Assembly: GCA_963969595.1 (NCBI GenBank)
Contig: OZ018408.1
Coordinates: forward strand, 29,698,108 to 29,762,107
Direction of reading: 5' to 3'
DNA length: 64,000 bases
Source of the DNA: Neckera pumila
Lineage: Eukaryota; Streptophyta; Bryopsida; Hypnales; Neckeraceae
Both the position numbers and the translations under genes were made by a program. The first letter of the stretch is position 1. Every line of letters begins with the position of its first letter. The notes beneath the pieces are model-generated. The model searched no databases, was not told the DNA's origin, and was given only the letters and a program-made list of their open reading frames with translations. This document shows positions 22,401-34,010 of the stretch, in pieces.

Positions 22401-25086
22401 GGGCTGTGATTTTCACCTGGTGACGAGTGTTGGCTTCAAGGTGCTTGTTCGAACAAACCTCAAGTGCAAATTGTACAATCACAGGAATGGTTGGCCCCAG
22501 CAGAGGGGCTGGTGATTCAACTAATTCGTCAAAAATTTCAAAGGCCAAAATAGCTACGTCTTCATCACCATTGGCAAGGCACAAGCGAGAGACGTTCAGA
22601 ATAGGAGGGATCAATTCTCTGAACATCAACTGCAGACAAAATATCACAGAATAAATCAGCTCCAAATACTGAGGACAATTTGTCCAATACTGGTGGAAAC
22701 ATAAGTTGTTCGAACATAAATTGGAACAAAGATATTATCGATAAAATTGCAGAAACAGGGCCCACCCTGCAAAAATCCAGCAATTTCTGCTCAACTAGCC
22801 AACTTCCAAACTAGGATCCCTACCGAGATGTAGTAGAGATATGAACAGCACTTACAACTTCCTGCTCAGTCTGGATGTAACCCACAAGTGATCCAACAGC
22901 CCTGCATGTGGTAAATGCGAATGTTACCTAGATGTGAACAACAAGATAATAGAAGGAATGATCAAAGATAGCATACCACGTCACGTCACCGAGATCCAAA
23001 ATTCATGCGCAATATCCATGCGGAGTGCTGATTAGCTTACTTGAGTGCAGCCACGCGAACGCGATTACTTTGTTGATCATTTAGACCACTAATAAAAACG
23101 CTCTGAAGCGTAGCAAAATGAGGGCGAAGTAAGTCGCCTATAGTCTCTGTCAGAGAGCTAAAGAGAATCAACGCCACCTGTTTTAATGAGAATCAAAAAG
23201 CAGTGAGAACTAGTGAATAGACTCTCAGAAGACTATACACGCAATTCTTCCTGTTCTTGTTGTCCATGTCTATTGAAATGTCTCTCTAAGACTTGACACA
23301 CATTGTACGATAATTGCGTAACTTTCATCAAATCATTGCACACTCCGCAGTTGAACATCAAAACCAGCAAACCAAAGAAGCATTATTGTCGCCTTTCTCC
23401 TGACCTCCGCCTTCTATTGTAAAGCAACCAGATTGCACTGCTTGCAGATTCTTTCCAGGATAATGAAGAAGCTTCTGGTAGGGTGAGGTTGAAATTTTTC
23501 TGTGGGAGATCACGACTCTGACTGGGCACAAAACGTAGGGCAGCACTTACTTCACGGTGGTCCTCTTGAGCACTCTGGCTGCACTGATGAAGGAATGGCA
23601 ATAGTTCAGGCCACTCCCCTGCAGGTACAGCATGCTTGGCAACCACACTGACGACGTCGGCGCTTCCTCTTCTGACTGGGGAACTGTCATGCAGGTCGTA
23701 AAACATTAGGATATAGCCTCATTGAATTGTACACATGGAGAACTCCGTCGATTTCTCACAACATGCACCAAATTGCGGCAAAGAGAACTTGCACGCAGTA
23801 AGTTTAAATAAGTTTGATCAACAATTTTACAGGTAAATCACTAAACCCCAAACATTGCAACCAGAGGTCTCCATTGCAATGAACTCAGAAGTTTAACGAA
23901 ATTATTTCAAACTGGTTTACCGTATCAAATAATTACAGCATGCGCAACTGAATGACCAATCCAACAAAATCGAATCACTTCAATTCAGGAGGTCATTGGC
24001 ATCTATTGCAGAAGGATAGGTCTTCAATGTGATACTAGACGTTGGACTCAACCCAAACTTAAAGGATTAGCCAGCGATATTCGCAAGTTAAGAATAACAA
24101 GCTTGAATCAAATGCCAAGGCCTGATTGAAATGCCAGCAATAATGCAAGTTCCAACCAAATCGAACCGTGTCATCATTCCACTATCGATCCTAATGATAA
24201 AGACAGTCCACAATCGGGAGCGATCGGGCTTAACGTCATCAGCTATAGTACCATGATCTCGTGCCAGAAATAAACGAGTAAGGCTAGCACAAGGTAGAGG
24301 GAGAAAGTATTGCCCTCACTCAGTCGTCTCCCGAATGCTACAGTTGTACCCCACAAAAGAACCTCTCTCCTAATACCACTGATCCTTAGAAGATGTAGCA
24401 CAAAAGATCCTGAAAAGTACTAACCTTCTGCCCCACGGTACGTCCAAATCACAATCCGTAGGTCTAAATCGTCAATTACCTAACTTTCCACCAAAGGTTT
24501 CACAGCACCCACTAAACCAAATCAAACCATTTCTCATCCGCCATTGCCCTCTAAAAATGAAAACCAGGATAAAGCATGTAAAGAAGTAGGACAAATGCTA
24601 AGTAATGCGATCAATGCAAGGAGAAAGGCAACTCTCACCTAGAAATAGTAAGTCAGGGAAGCATACATAAGCGTATCAAAATTGCACAATATGTAATCAA
24701 TGCAAGAAGAAACGAAGCTCTTATCTCGAAATGAAAATGAAAATCAAGAATGTATTGAAGCACGAACAAAATTCATATTAATGTGATCAACGCAAGAAGA
24801 AAAGGGACTCTCACCTAGTCTCCAATGTGATGCTCTCCAGCAATGTGGACTTCACGCTGTTCCGCACCTCCACGGACAGCTGCATCCAGTGCCCCGTAAT
24901 CTTCTTCCTCAGCAATACAGCCGCCAATTGGCGAACCTCAGGGTAAGGCGACGAGCGCACGAGATGCAACAAGGCGGGCACGAGCTGCGGGTCCTTGGAG
25001 AGGCGGCGGATCTGCTCCTCGGCGTGCTTGCGAGCGGCGTTGTCGGGCACCAGGAATTGCCCGAGCAGTACATCCAACTGGTCCAT
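16462..25086 (-). CDS. IMB4: Importin-4 / importin beta-type karyopherin (IMB4 type, 21 exons, 1047 aa)
   Basis: Nuclear import receptor of the Kap123/IPO4 family, built of HEAT repeats; relatives carry ribosomal proteins and histones into the nucleus. Exons, 5' to 3': 25086-24815, 23683-23551, 23177-23041, 22901-22856, 22629-22417, 22128-21754, 21502-21371, 21062-20928, 20677-20462, 20249-20160, 19992-19745, 19499-19411, 19194-19154, 18959-18932, 18770-18648, 18430-18210, 17981-17886, 17724-17612, 17375-17243, 16997-16893, 16659-16462. The phase closes at every junction and the product is 1047 aa, essentially the length of Arabidopsis At4g27640. Landmarks: importin-beta N-terminal region (HAEEQIRRLSKDP, then VRQLAAVLLRKKITGHW), GVISEGCYEVMK, VRGAASFALGQFAEHLQPE, and an acidic loop around 605-628 followed by VRTGVLDEKAAATQALGLFA. 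The ATG at 25086 is used; the codon three positions upstream is TTG. Intron 1 (1.1 kb) contains tandem copies of the exon 1 splice donor. Confidence 0.95.
18531..18606 (+). repeat. 38-bp tandem duplication in an importin intron
   Basis: Two adjacent copies (18531-18568 and 18569-18606) differ at one base: 'aactgataagatatc' versus 'aactgatcagatatc'. It lies in the intron between exons 15 and 16. The near identity indicates a recent event. Confidence 0.9.
24556..24818 (-). repeat. ~88-bp tandem triplication spanning the importin exon 1 donor
   Basis: Three units end at about 24642, 24728 and 24818, each with an 'at(g)c/tgatcaa(t/c)gcaag(a/g)agaaa...ctctcacctag'-type tail. On the minus strand the first and third units both read CTAG|gtgagagt, so the true exon 1 donor (at 24815/24814) has an exact-looking copy at 24639/24638 about 176 nt further into the intron. 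Confidence 0.85.
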
Positions 25087-25691
25087 GACGACCAAATCCT
25101 CTCTTCAAGAAATTTCTCTCAAGCTCTCGCTCTCGCTATCTTTCGCTTACAAGCTCAAGAAGGAGCTTCTCCTTGAGCTCGGAGCTGCTGCTGCCGCTGC
25201 AATTGCAAGCTCTGCAGCTCTGCAGCGATAAACCACCAATGCAATAGGAAGGATGGCTTCGCGTTGCCAAGGGTTTAGGGGACGGCTCCCGTCCTGCGGA
25301 CGCCTTCCGAAATCATTTGACCATTAGTTGCCGTCTGGCGGTTGCTGCAAGACAGCATTTAGGGCAGTATCTGGCGTACGAGTACGGGACAGGTCGTGGA
25401 CTCGTGGTGAGGGCGACCGATGGTCGACGGTCATCTACCGATTCCATATTCCAATGTGCTCCTCCGTACTCTGTGGGAATTGTTTACAATCTAGAACTAC
25501 ACTATTAGCAAGCACACTATTTTTTATAACTTTCTTTACCTACGCTCATGAAAGTGTGGGTAAAAATGAAATGTACTTTACTAGTACATTCAATTGCCCA
25601 TCAATTAATTATATTCCATATTTGATATTTTTATAATTTTTGAAAAAAATTTAACCTAAGGGAAGAAAATAAACTTTGTTTTAAATTTAGA

Positions 25692-26122
25692 ATGTTCTCC
25701 TTGTTGAAAGATTACAAATTAATCACATTTGATGATCAAATTGGTTCATTTTATACCATTTGGAGTATTTTTTTTAATTTAATTTCACAATGTAATCATT
25801 TTTTGTCCCTCTTATTTTACATTTCTTCTATAGCTGATTTAATAGATTCAGTACTTGAATATCTTTTTTTTCATCCACCTTTTGATTGGGAGTTAATTAA
25901 ATGAATTGCAAAATAATTTTGGATATTAAAAGTATTTGTATGTTAGTCTCTACAACAAAAGATTATATATATTCAAACAATGTCTCTCTTCTTTATGAGT
26001 TATGTAATTTGTTAAATAGACATATACCAAATTTTATTAAATTGCATAATATATTTAGTCAATTGGTTCCAATGACTTTATTATTGGCAATAAAGTGTCT
26101 TTCTTTATTCAAAAAATATTGA
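25692..26122 (+). pseudogene. Two overlapping AT-rich open frames, unrecognised (possible gene remnant)
   Basis: Frame 1 (25692-25904) has 70 codons. Frame 2 (25901-26122) has 73 codons and starts within the stop of the first (ATGA). The translations are hydrophobic and Leu/Ile/Phe/Asn-rich, with a HPPFDWELIK phrase. Read together they could be one 143-residue helical fragment with a frameshift. I recognise no family, and codon use is strongly AT-biased, unlike the confident genes. It may equally be chance openness of AT-rich DNA. Confidence 0.2.
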
Positions 26123-27930
26123 TTTCCTAGTTAATAGAAAAATACAAAGTAGAAAATTGATTTGATATCAAGATTAAATCAAGCATCCTAGTGCCATAAA
26201 TCGTTCAATGTTAGCTTACCATCGACAACTTTATAGTAAGGTAGCTTGCCTAGCACTTGATCTACCTTTAGATCATAGCTAATTAGGATATTGTAGTTTA
26301 AAAGTCACTCATACTTTCTCTTCAAAGTCAATTTTGAACCTTACTTTCAATGTAAGACACATTCTCAAACACATTATATTTGGCAATGTTGATCAAGTTT
26401 GTATGAAAGAGCATTATTCTAATATTGACTCACCACTCTATTGCTCGTCAACTAATTATCTTGTACTTAGGACATTGTAATCTAAAGAGACACTAATACT
26501 TTTGCTTTGAATCAATTATCACACCTCCAATGAAGAGACTCTTGACATATGCCAATAATATTTTTAGTTGTGTTGGATTCAAGAAAAGTCTTAACCCCAT
26601 AGAACCTGAATTTTTTCTTGAATTTTTGCATACTTTTGCATATGTTATCTATTTCAATTTCACCAAATTCAATATACCAAAAGTCAATCTTTGGTTTGGA
26701 TCAATGAGAGGTTTGGTAGTCAAAAAAGCCTTTATAAATATGGACGTGTTCATTGTCCATGTTTTAGAATGCTAAGGGGTTAAAACCACTTTCCACTTGG
26801 TGTTTGATGAATTGGAAAGTTAAGAGAAGTGCAAATATCTAGTTTACATTCCCATTTAATTCTTTGATGGATGCATGTCCAAGTTAAGGTAAAACAATCC
26901 ATTGTGGTCAAAATTAGGAATTTACCTTCAAGCCATGATGGAAATTTTCAAAAAGAAATTCCACATAAAGACAAGTGTGAGAAACAATAAGAGCAATTGA
27001 AATTATGTTTTTTCAATATAGTATAAATTTGCTATGAACTTTCAAAGTATTCAACCCATCATGCCCCAAAAGAATTTTTAAACTACCTCCAAACCAATAA
27101 AATCTTATTCATAATACTCATCTTACATCTAAAGCAATTACAATCAACAAGTTTTTTTGGTGACTTGTCATCAATTTGCACCAAAATGATGGACCCAAGC
27201 CAATAGTTTAATAAGGGCAATAAATTGCCATAAAACTTCAATTCAAAAAAAAAAGTCTTGGATGAAATCGCCAAATTGTGAAAACTGGAAACTAAATTAT
27301 GGATATGTGATAGAATATGTGCTAATGTGGTATTTTCTATCCTATGTGTAGATGAATGTTGAAATTTGGAGCATCACTAAAACATTCAACATCATCGCTT
27401 TAGCAATTCATAAAAAATGAAAAAACATCTTTTAATCACAATCATTTCTAATGTGGAAGACCTAAAAAAGTCACTTCCTACAATGAAATTAAGCTTACAT
27501 TGAAAAATTAAAAGTTCCTAATGAAGTCACTAAGTTAATCACTCCATGACTATCATGTAAGACATTGATTGCGACCCAAATCTCATTTATTGAGAAAAAA
27601 CATAATGACTAATGAGGTCATTCCCTAGGTGTCTACTGTAGGTACCTTACTCGCAATTTGGCCCTTTTCACACTGAACTATCCCGCAGCCCTAACGAGAA
27701 CCCAAGCTCTCGCAACAAAGCGATGGCGAATAACGACGTCGTTGCAGCAACAACAACAGCGATGAAGCTTCTTCCACCATAGCCAAACACAAATTGACAG
27801 CAATCTAGCTCTCAGCCACACAAGCAATGCGCTTCTTCGTCTTCTTTTGCTGCTCTCATTAACTCACCACAGCCTGGCTTTTCGTCGACTCCGAGTTTCC
27901 GCTTTGCTCGAGCTCATCGCTGCAACCGAA

Positions 27931-27958
27931 GCGGGAGAGAGGGAGGGAGGGAGGGAAG
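27931..27958 (+). promoter_or_regulatory. G-quadruplex-type run in the RBL leader
   Basis: GGGAGAGAGGGAGGGAGGG plus one more GGGA unit gives four or more G-triplets with short loops, 54-81 bases upstream of the RBL ATG. If it lies in the mRNA it could fold into an RNA G-quadruplex. This is based on the sequence pattern only. Confidence 0.5.
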
Positions 27959-27965
27959 GCTTTTG

Positions 27966-28030
27966 ATGACGCTCGCCGTTTGGCGTCTCATGATCAGACA
28001 CACCTCGCGCCATGAATCTCTGCTTGCTTG
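27966..28030 (+). promoter_or_regulatory. uORF overlapping the RBL start codon
   Basis: An ATG at 27966 (and another at 27990, same frame) opens a frame different from that of RBL. In the spliced mRNA it runs 21 codons past the RBL ATG at 28012 and ends at TGA, formed by TG (28029-28030) and A (29070) across the first intron. If the transcript starts upstream, scanning ribosomes would meet it first. An earlier separate 19-codon uORF lies at 27723-27782. Transcription start is not known. Confidence 0.45.
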
Positions 28031-31000
28031 GTACGTCGCATTTGGTTCCTCTGTTTGGTGTTGTGGTGTTGTGGTGGTGAATGTCATGGAGCGGTATCGT
28101 TTAGTGGTGCGACGTTCTGCTTTGGCGCACGAGTGTGGTAGTGCGTTGAGAGTTGACGTCGTTCCTCTGAGTGGTGGTGACGTTGTCTTATTTTTTATTT
28201 TTTTGGTTTTTGATGTGGATGCTTAAGAGAGATTTTCAGATTTTTTTTCTCGCATATGGCGCGGAGAGGCGTCTCTGTTCGATGTCAGGGTTTTCGTGAA
28301 CAGCTTCGTTTTGTTTCATGACGTAGGGGGATTCTTGCTCGGATGATCGATTTCTTGCTTATGAGTGACGGTTTTGGGAGGTCGTTATTGCTGGCGAATG
28401 TTTTACTTCGGTCTTCAAGGTTGGATTGTACGAAGTCTAGTGCACTCTGAAGTCGTTTTATCTTCAGCGTCTTCTTGTAAGCTTCAAGGCATTGCAAGTC
28501 GTGTGAAGTAAAATTGATTAGTGCAATTAGATGATTTACCTCCTAGCGCGTCGTACGAAATTTATTACGACACAAAAATAAAATGCTCAATGCTCTCGAA
28601 TTGTGAATTAGAACTTTTCGAGGTCAATGCTTGTCGCGGTGAGGAGCATTTGTCCTATTTCAGAGTTTCTTCTTTGATTGTATCACGGAATAGAGTCTTG
28701 GGCGGTCCACTGGTGGGTGGGTCGATTTTTCCGATGAGTGCCGGTTTTTGGATGTGCATCATTAACACTGCATTAACGCTACTGTAACGAGCCTTGACTT
28801 GTAATGCCTGATTCAAAAGAGACCTTGAGTCTTTTATGTAGAATTCTGAAGTTTGGTTCGACGGTGGCAGACCCTTCACTGATTTCTTAGGCTTCTGCTG
28901 GGAGGAAGGTTTCACATTTTTAGTTTTCTCTTGTTATTGAAAGTATTTAGTTCCGCTGGGCACTTAATTTATTGCACCTTGTCGTCTCCCCTAAATTTCG
29001 GGGGTTGATTGGATCTCTTATCTATCACATGTCTATTTCGAGACCTGACCGAATTCTCTGCTTATGCAGATCCGTTTCAAAGTGACTTCCCAGAAGTGAT
29101 AGAAGAGTACTTGGAGCACGGAGTCACTAAGTGCATTTCATTCAATCGTCGAGGAACGCTTCTTGCAGGTGCTGCTCATTATTACTCTATCTAAAGTCAC
29201 AATTTCATACCGGCATAGAATCAGATAGTAGCAGGAGATTCAGTACCAATCAAGATTAGGATAGTTATTGAATGGAGTTGTTCTTTTCTCTCTTCTGCTG
29301 ATCGTATACTATCGGTGCATATGACTGGGCTCCACATACTGAGTTTTCGTTTCTTTGATTTACTCATGCAGCTGGATGCAATGATGGATCGTGCATCATT
29401 TGGGATTTCGATACTCGAGGCGTCGCAAAGGAGCTTCGTGAGAAAGAAATCTCTTCTCCTATCACCAGCGTGAGTTGGTCAAAGTGTGGCCATCGTCTTC
29501 TCTCTGCTGCTACTGACAAAACCTTATCACTATGGGATGTTGGGAAGGGAGTCAAAATTGGCACGGTCACATTGCAACAATCTGCACTGCATGCGCGACT
29601 CTATCCGGGAACCAATCGGCCATCTTTATGTTTGGCATGTCCAATGTCTGGAGCACCAATCTTGGTAAATTTTGAAACAGGTATGTTCTGACGGTTGCTT
29701 TCTGATCCTTCTCTTGACTTGCCGACTCCTGATATGTCGTCTCCTTAGCTTGCGAGTTTACAGGCGCCTTTAAAACTCGTTCTTCTTTCACATACGTCAT
29801 GTCTATTAGAAGTGGCAAGTCATCTATGTGAGTCTTAAACTGACGAAAAATATCAAGCCTTAATTCTTCTTTTGCCTTGAGTATAGATATGGTCGCCGTG
29901 GGTATGAATCTTCAGATATGTGCTCTGATCGTGCCTTCCCGTAGGGTTTAACTGAAGTGAAGCATAGGTGGACCAAAAAATACCTGTTAGCTTTTTTGAG
30001 CTTTCATAATTATTCAATGTGTATTGCACCTTTTAGCTGTCAATTATTTCGAGATAATTTCTTGTGAAAGTGCAATGCTTGAAACTCAAAATATGCTTTT
30101 GTCAAACAGGGGAAATCCAGGCGCTCCCTGTATTAGTCTCTTCAATAGATGGGGAAAATGGCGCACCACAGGCTCGTGGTGGTAAATTTGGGGATGCTAG
30201 TGCACCGTATTCGCCTTCAGCAGCCAGTTTCAACAAGAAGGGAGACCTTATATATGTTGGAAATTTTAAGGGAGAGATTTTAGTGATTGACACAGAGACG
30301 AGACAAACTCGGACTGTTGTGCAAGTGAGTAATATTTTTCCAGTTTGTCCTGATTTTCTCGTTACTTTTTATCATTAGCGAGTTTTAAGTTAAGTTATGC
30401 TTGGATGCCCGCAGTGAGCAGATCGGTCACCAAGTACACGGTAATCCCAACTTCTGTGCCTGTTTAAATATTTCCTGGTATTCATATTCTGAAATGATTA
30501 GTGATGGTGTTGTTCTTCAGAGTATGATGTTCAATTTGATCTAGATTGATGAATTTTTAGCTCACTCTCCTGATGAAGACTCCTACCTGTAACGCAGGTT
30601 CCAGGAAACGCAGCGATCAGGCAGATTGTATTCAGTCGCAATGGTCAGTTTCTTCTCACAAATTCTACGGATAGAATCTTGAGAGTGTTTGAGAACCTGT
30701 TGCCAAGGGACAGTGGCGCCAAAGCCCTGGCATCTCTAGTTGATCAAAAAGAAAATGGATCCGGCATGTCTCGAGACGTCCCATGTCTCAAATTTACAAA
30801 AGATTTTCAAGATTATGTAAATAAAATGCACTGGAAGGCTGCGTGCTTCAATGGGGATAGCGAGTGTGTGGTCGGAGCCTCTGCTAACAAGGGAGAGCAT
30901 AAAATCCACATTTGGAACAGGTGTTACTACCTTGCTTACTCTGACTACATAAAGCTGCTATATCAAGATTTCCCCTTCCGTCCAACTTCTGATTCAAATG

Positions 31001-32406
31001 CATAAGCCTGATTTGATCAAAATAATAAGTTTTTCTAATCACGTAACTCTCATGTGTGTTAGGAATTTTGGGCAATTGGCTCGAATATTGGAAGGCCAGA
31101 AGGAAGGACTCGCTGATTTGGCTTGGCACCCTACCCGCCCAGTAGTTGCCTCTGTGTCTATGTCAGGTGTAATATATATATGGGCCAAAGATTACACTGA
31201 GAATTGGAGTGCATTTGCACCTGATTTCAAAGAACTAGAAGAAAATGAGGAGTACGTGGAGAGAGAAGACGAGTTTGACATCATGCCCGAAACTGACAAG
31301 GTAGGGTCTGAGCTTCTCCCAGATTCGATACGTATATTATAATGATCTGTCTGAAATCTTATGAGATTCACGCATCCTATCTTATTTATTACAGGTCAAA
31401 CCAACACGCGTGGATGAAGATGCTGATGTGGACATTATGACAACCGAAAAAGTGGCTGCATTCAGCGATAGTGATGAATCGGAGGACGGACTTTACTTCT
31501 TACCGACCATCCCAGATCGCGATGCTTCCCCTCCACGTCCTCCACCTTCTCCTGTGACTTCTCCAAACACAGCACCCGTTCCAAAGGTGGCCGGGAGCAT
31601 AACTCCATCAAACTCTGCTGGCTCCCAGGACTCCGATACCGAGCCAGATTACAATCATGCAGATCAGAATTCTGAAGGTATATTGAAGCATTTCTCTCTG
31701 GACAGCTATAGACTTGATCAGCATTAGATTATCCTAGACCATCGTATTGATTTATAGTTTGTTCACTCTCTAATCTCGTCTGTATTGCCTTCTCATGTAG
31801 ATGAAGAAATCGGGCCAAATGGCCGTATCAAGCGCAGGCGAAAGTTGTCAGAAAAAGCAGCAGAGCTTCAGGCAGAGAGGGGCCGCAAGGTTTCAGTCAA
31901 GAAACCTGGTTCCACTTCGAAGCTGGGAAAAGGTGAAGCGAAGGGCTCATCTCCGGTTCCTACCAAGCTTTTTGTGACTAACGGAAGTGGTGGACCTTCA
32001 GGCGTCACCCCAAAATTGAAGAACCGTGAAGTAGAAGACTCTCAAGGATATGCTGGAGACGAGGTATTTCTCAAGTTCTTTTAATCCGTTCTCGATGTTA
32101 TTGGCTTATTGAGTCTCATCTATAAGAAGGTCGTCAGTGCAAATTATTCAAGCTTTTTTGGCTTCTAAATAGAAGTGGTTGCAACAATGAGGGCAAATTA
32201 TTTGTTTCCTGTCAAGCTTCCACAACGGAATGCATCTTTTTTAAGCTTTTCTAACTCGTGTGTTTTGACATAAGGAGCATTCAGTTCCGAAGAAGACCGT
32301 GAAGCGGGTGCAACGATTGAAACCCGTTGCCTCGTTATCACACCACCACCACCACAACAACAGCAACAACGATACAAGTTCAGCTTATGGATCTCCACCT
32401 ATGTAA
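28012..32406 (+). CDS. RBL: RbBP5-like COMPASS subunit (WD40, 9 exons, 626 aa)
   Basis: Scaffold subunit of Set1/COMPASS-type H3K4 methyltransferases, acting in the nucleus (family knowledge: yeast Swd1, human RbBP5, Arabidopsis RBL At3g21060). Exons: 28012-28030, 29070-29168, 29372-29680, 30110-30324, 30598-30920, 31063-31300, 31395-31677, 31801-32063, 32275-32406. The first coding exon is only 19 nt, but it joins in phase to give an N-terminus matching RBL (then DPFQSDFPEVIEEYLEHG). An in-frame TGA at 27991 excludes an earlier start. WD40 repeats fill about 20-365 (IIWDFDTRG, TLSLWDVGKG, IYIWAKDYTENW). The conserved Ash2-binding/activation segment follows (WSAFAPDFKELEENEEY, then VEREDEFD, up to about residue 401). 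The C-terminal third is low-complexity, Ser/Pro/Asp-rich, then basic (IKRRRKLSEKAAELQ), with His5 and Asn-rich runs close to the end. A uORF may overlap the start. Confidence 0.94.
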
Positions 32407-33519
32407 GATAGGTAGAGCAATTGATAGGCCCCGTGGAACTAGGATTTTTGCTTGCATTGTTTCCTCCGTTTGGTGCAGCGGCTTGATTCCTATGCTCTCA
32501 ACCCTTCGTAGCGTCGCTCAGAAACTTGAATGCTGTCTAACAAACGTGGCACTATTGGTGGTGCCGCAACAATTCTTTTCTGCGGAATTCTGTTCCTCTT
32601 GTATTTACTATGTAGATATATCACTTGGTTGTGTTTCCTGTCCCCTGATGCCAATTAACCCTTTAGATCCCAATGCAGTTTTGTCCAGAACAAGAGTATG
32701 GAGGGAATTTTTTCTAGATCACTGGTTTTAGAAGTACTCTAGGCAGATATGCAAAATCCCACCAAATAAAATGGAAGAGTATGTGATGGACATGTTGTGT
32801 GTAAAAGTGATCAGGATCCACCATCTGCATTGAAAGGAAATTGTGATCAAAGTGAGCATATAAATAGGTCTTAATTGTCTCAAAGGAAAAGGCAAAAATG
32901 AGATGTTTTGGATTATGAACACATGGTGGTAATGTTGTCAAATAAAAAAAATTAACATGCAAATATTTATATTGTATTATATTAGGAAATGCAAAGTAAC
33001 ATTATAAATGGAAAATATTTGAATCTTGGGTGTATAGAATCTTGTGTTGAAAATGCCTATGAATTCTTGAATGCAATGTTCTTCACTTATCAAAGCTTAA
33101 CCCCTAAAGTTCCATTGGCCCCAAAATGTGACTATGGGTAGGCTCATATGGTCTCAATATTCATTAGAATTTTCTAGTTTTTTCTGTGAAATAAGAAAAA
33201 CATATAAGCTTCCCAGGAATACAATTTCTATTTCTATTGGTGTCAAAGAGCAAAAATTATAGCATTGTAAGTCAAAAACGGAGATCAACGAGCATTATAA
33301 AAAAATTACAAAATTCAAAAAAAAAAATTCAAATAATTTTCCTAAGAGATTTTATTTTTTTCTACAAGTGAAGCTTTGATTCTTTCTATTTGGACTGTCT
33401 AGTGATGAGAAAGTTTTGGACAATCTTATTTTTTGGACAATCTAGGCATTTTCAATAATAATGTATAGGATTAATTATTGAATGCAATTTTCACAATTTT
33501 TCAAAAAAAATTGTTTGAC

Positions 33520-34010
33520 AAGGGCTAGTTAAATGTGCTTGCTAAAACAATTTCACTATCGGAATTATTGTGTTTCAATTCCATCTTAGAGCTATTAATA
33601 ATTTAGTTTTTCTCATTCTTAAACCTACTTCTATATAATCATATTTTAAAGAATGAAAATCAAAACTTTTTTTTTTAAATTCTTTTCTTGGACTTTCAAC
33701 TCAATTCTTCAACATATAAAATTTTAAATTCAAAGTTTAGTGCAAAAAAATTCTACAAATGACAATTAAAGTCATCTAAATTTGCAAGATAGCATTCAAA
33801 ATTTTTTTTTTTTAACTTTGAAAGCTAATATCTTCTAATCTGTATAATCAAACTTCATTAAATTATATCATATGATCTAAAACAAGTTAAGTAAAGGATC
33901 CTAAGAAAGTAATTTTTTCTATATCTTTGGACAAACACAACAGAAATAACATCTTTTTGAGTGCTTTTTGACAAAAAAATGGCCTTGGGATCTTAGAGGA
34001 TGAAGTAGCA
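33520..34010 (-). repeat. Dispersed repeat family F, copy 2 (inverted)
   Basis: Reverse-complement partner of 13320-14100, e.g. 'caactcaattcttcaa' at 33698. It is shorter, consistent with lacking the MITE and other insertions seen in copy 1. Confidence 0.55.

Larger units (their letters stand above)
25087..28011. other. Divergent intergenic region between the importin gene and RBL
   Basis: The importin leader is at the left and the RBL leader at the right, both GC-rich. The middle (25500-27650) is AT-rich. Two unrecognised open frames, 25692-25904 and 25901-26122, overlap as ATGA. I see no repeat with clear ends. Confidence 0.55.

Noticed and set aside
26530..26775. 81-codon frame with weak retrotransposon look
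   Set aside because: I could not identify any catalytic or zinc-knuckle motif; the surrounding frames are broken by many stops.
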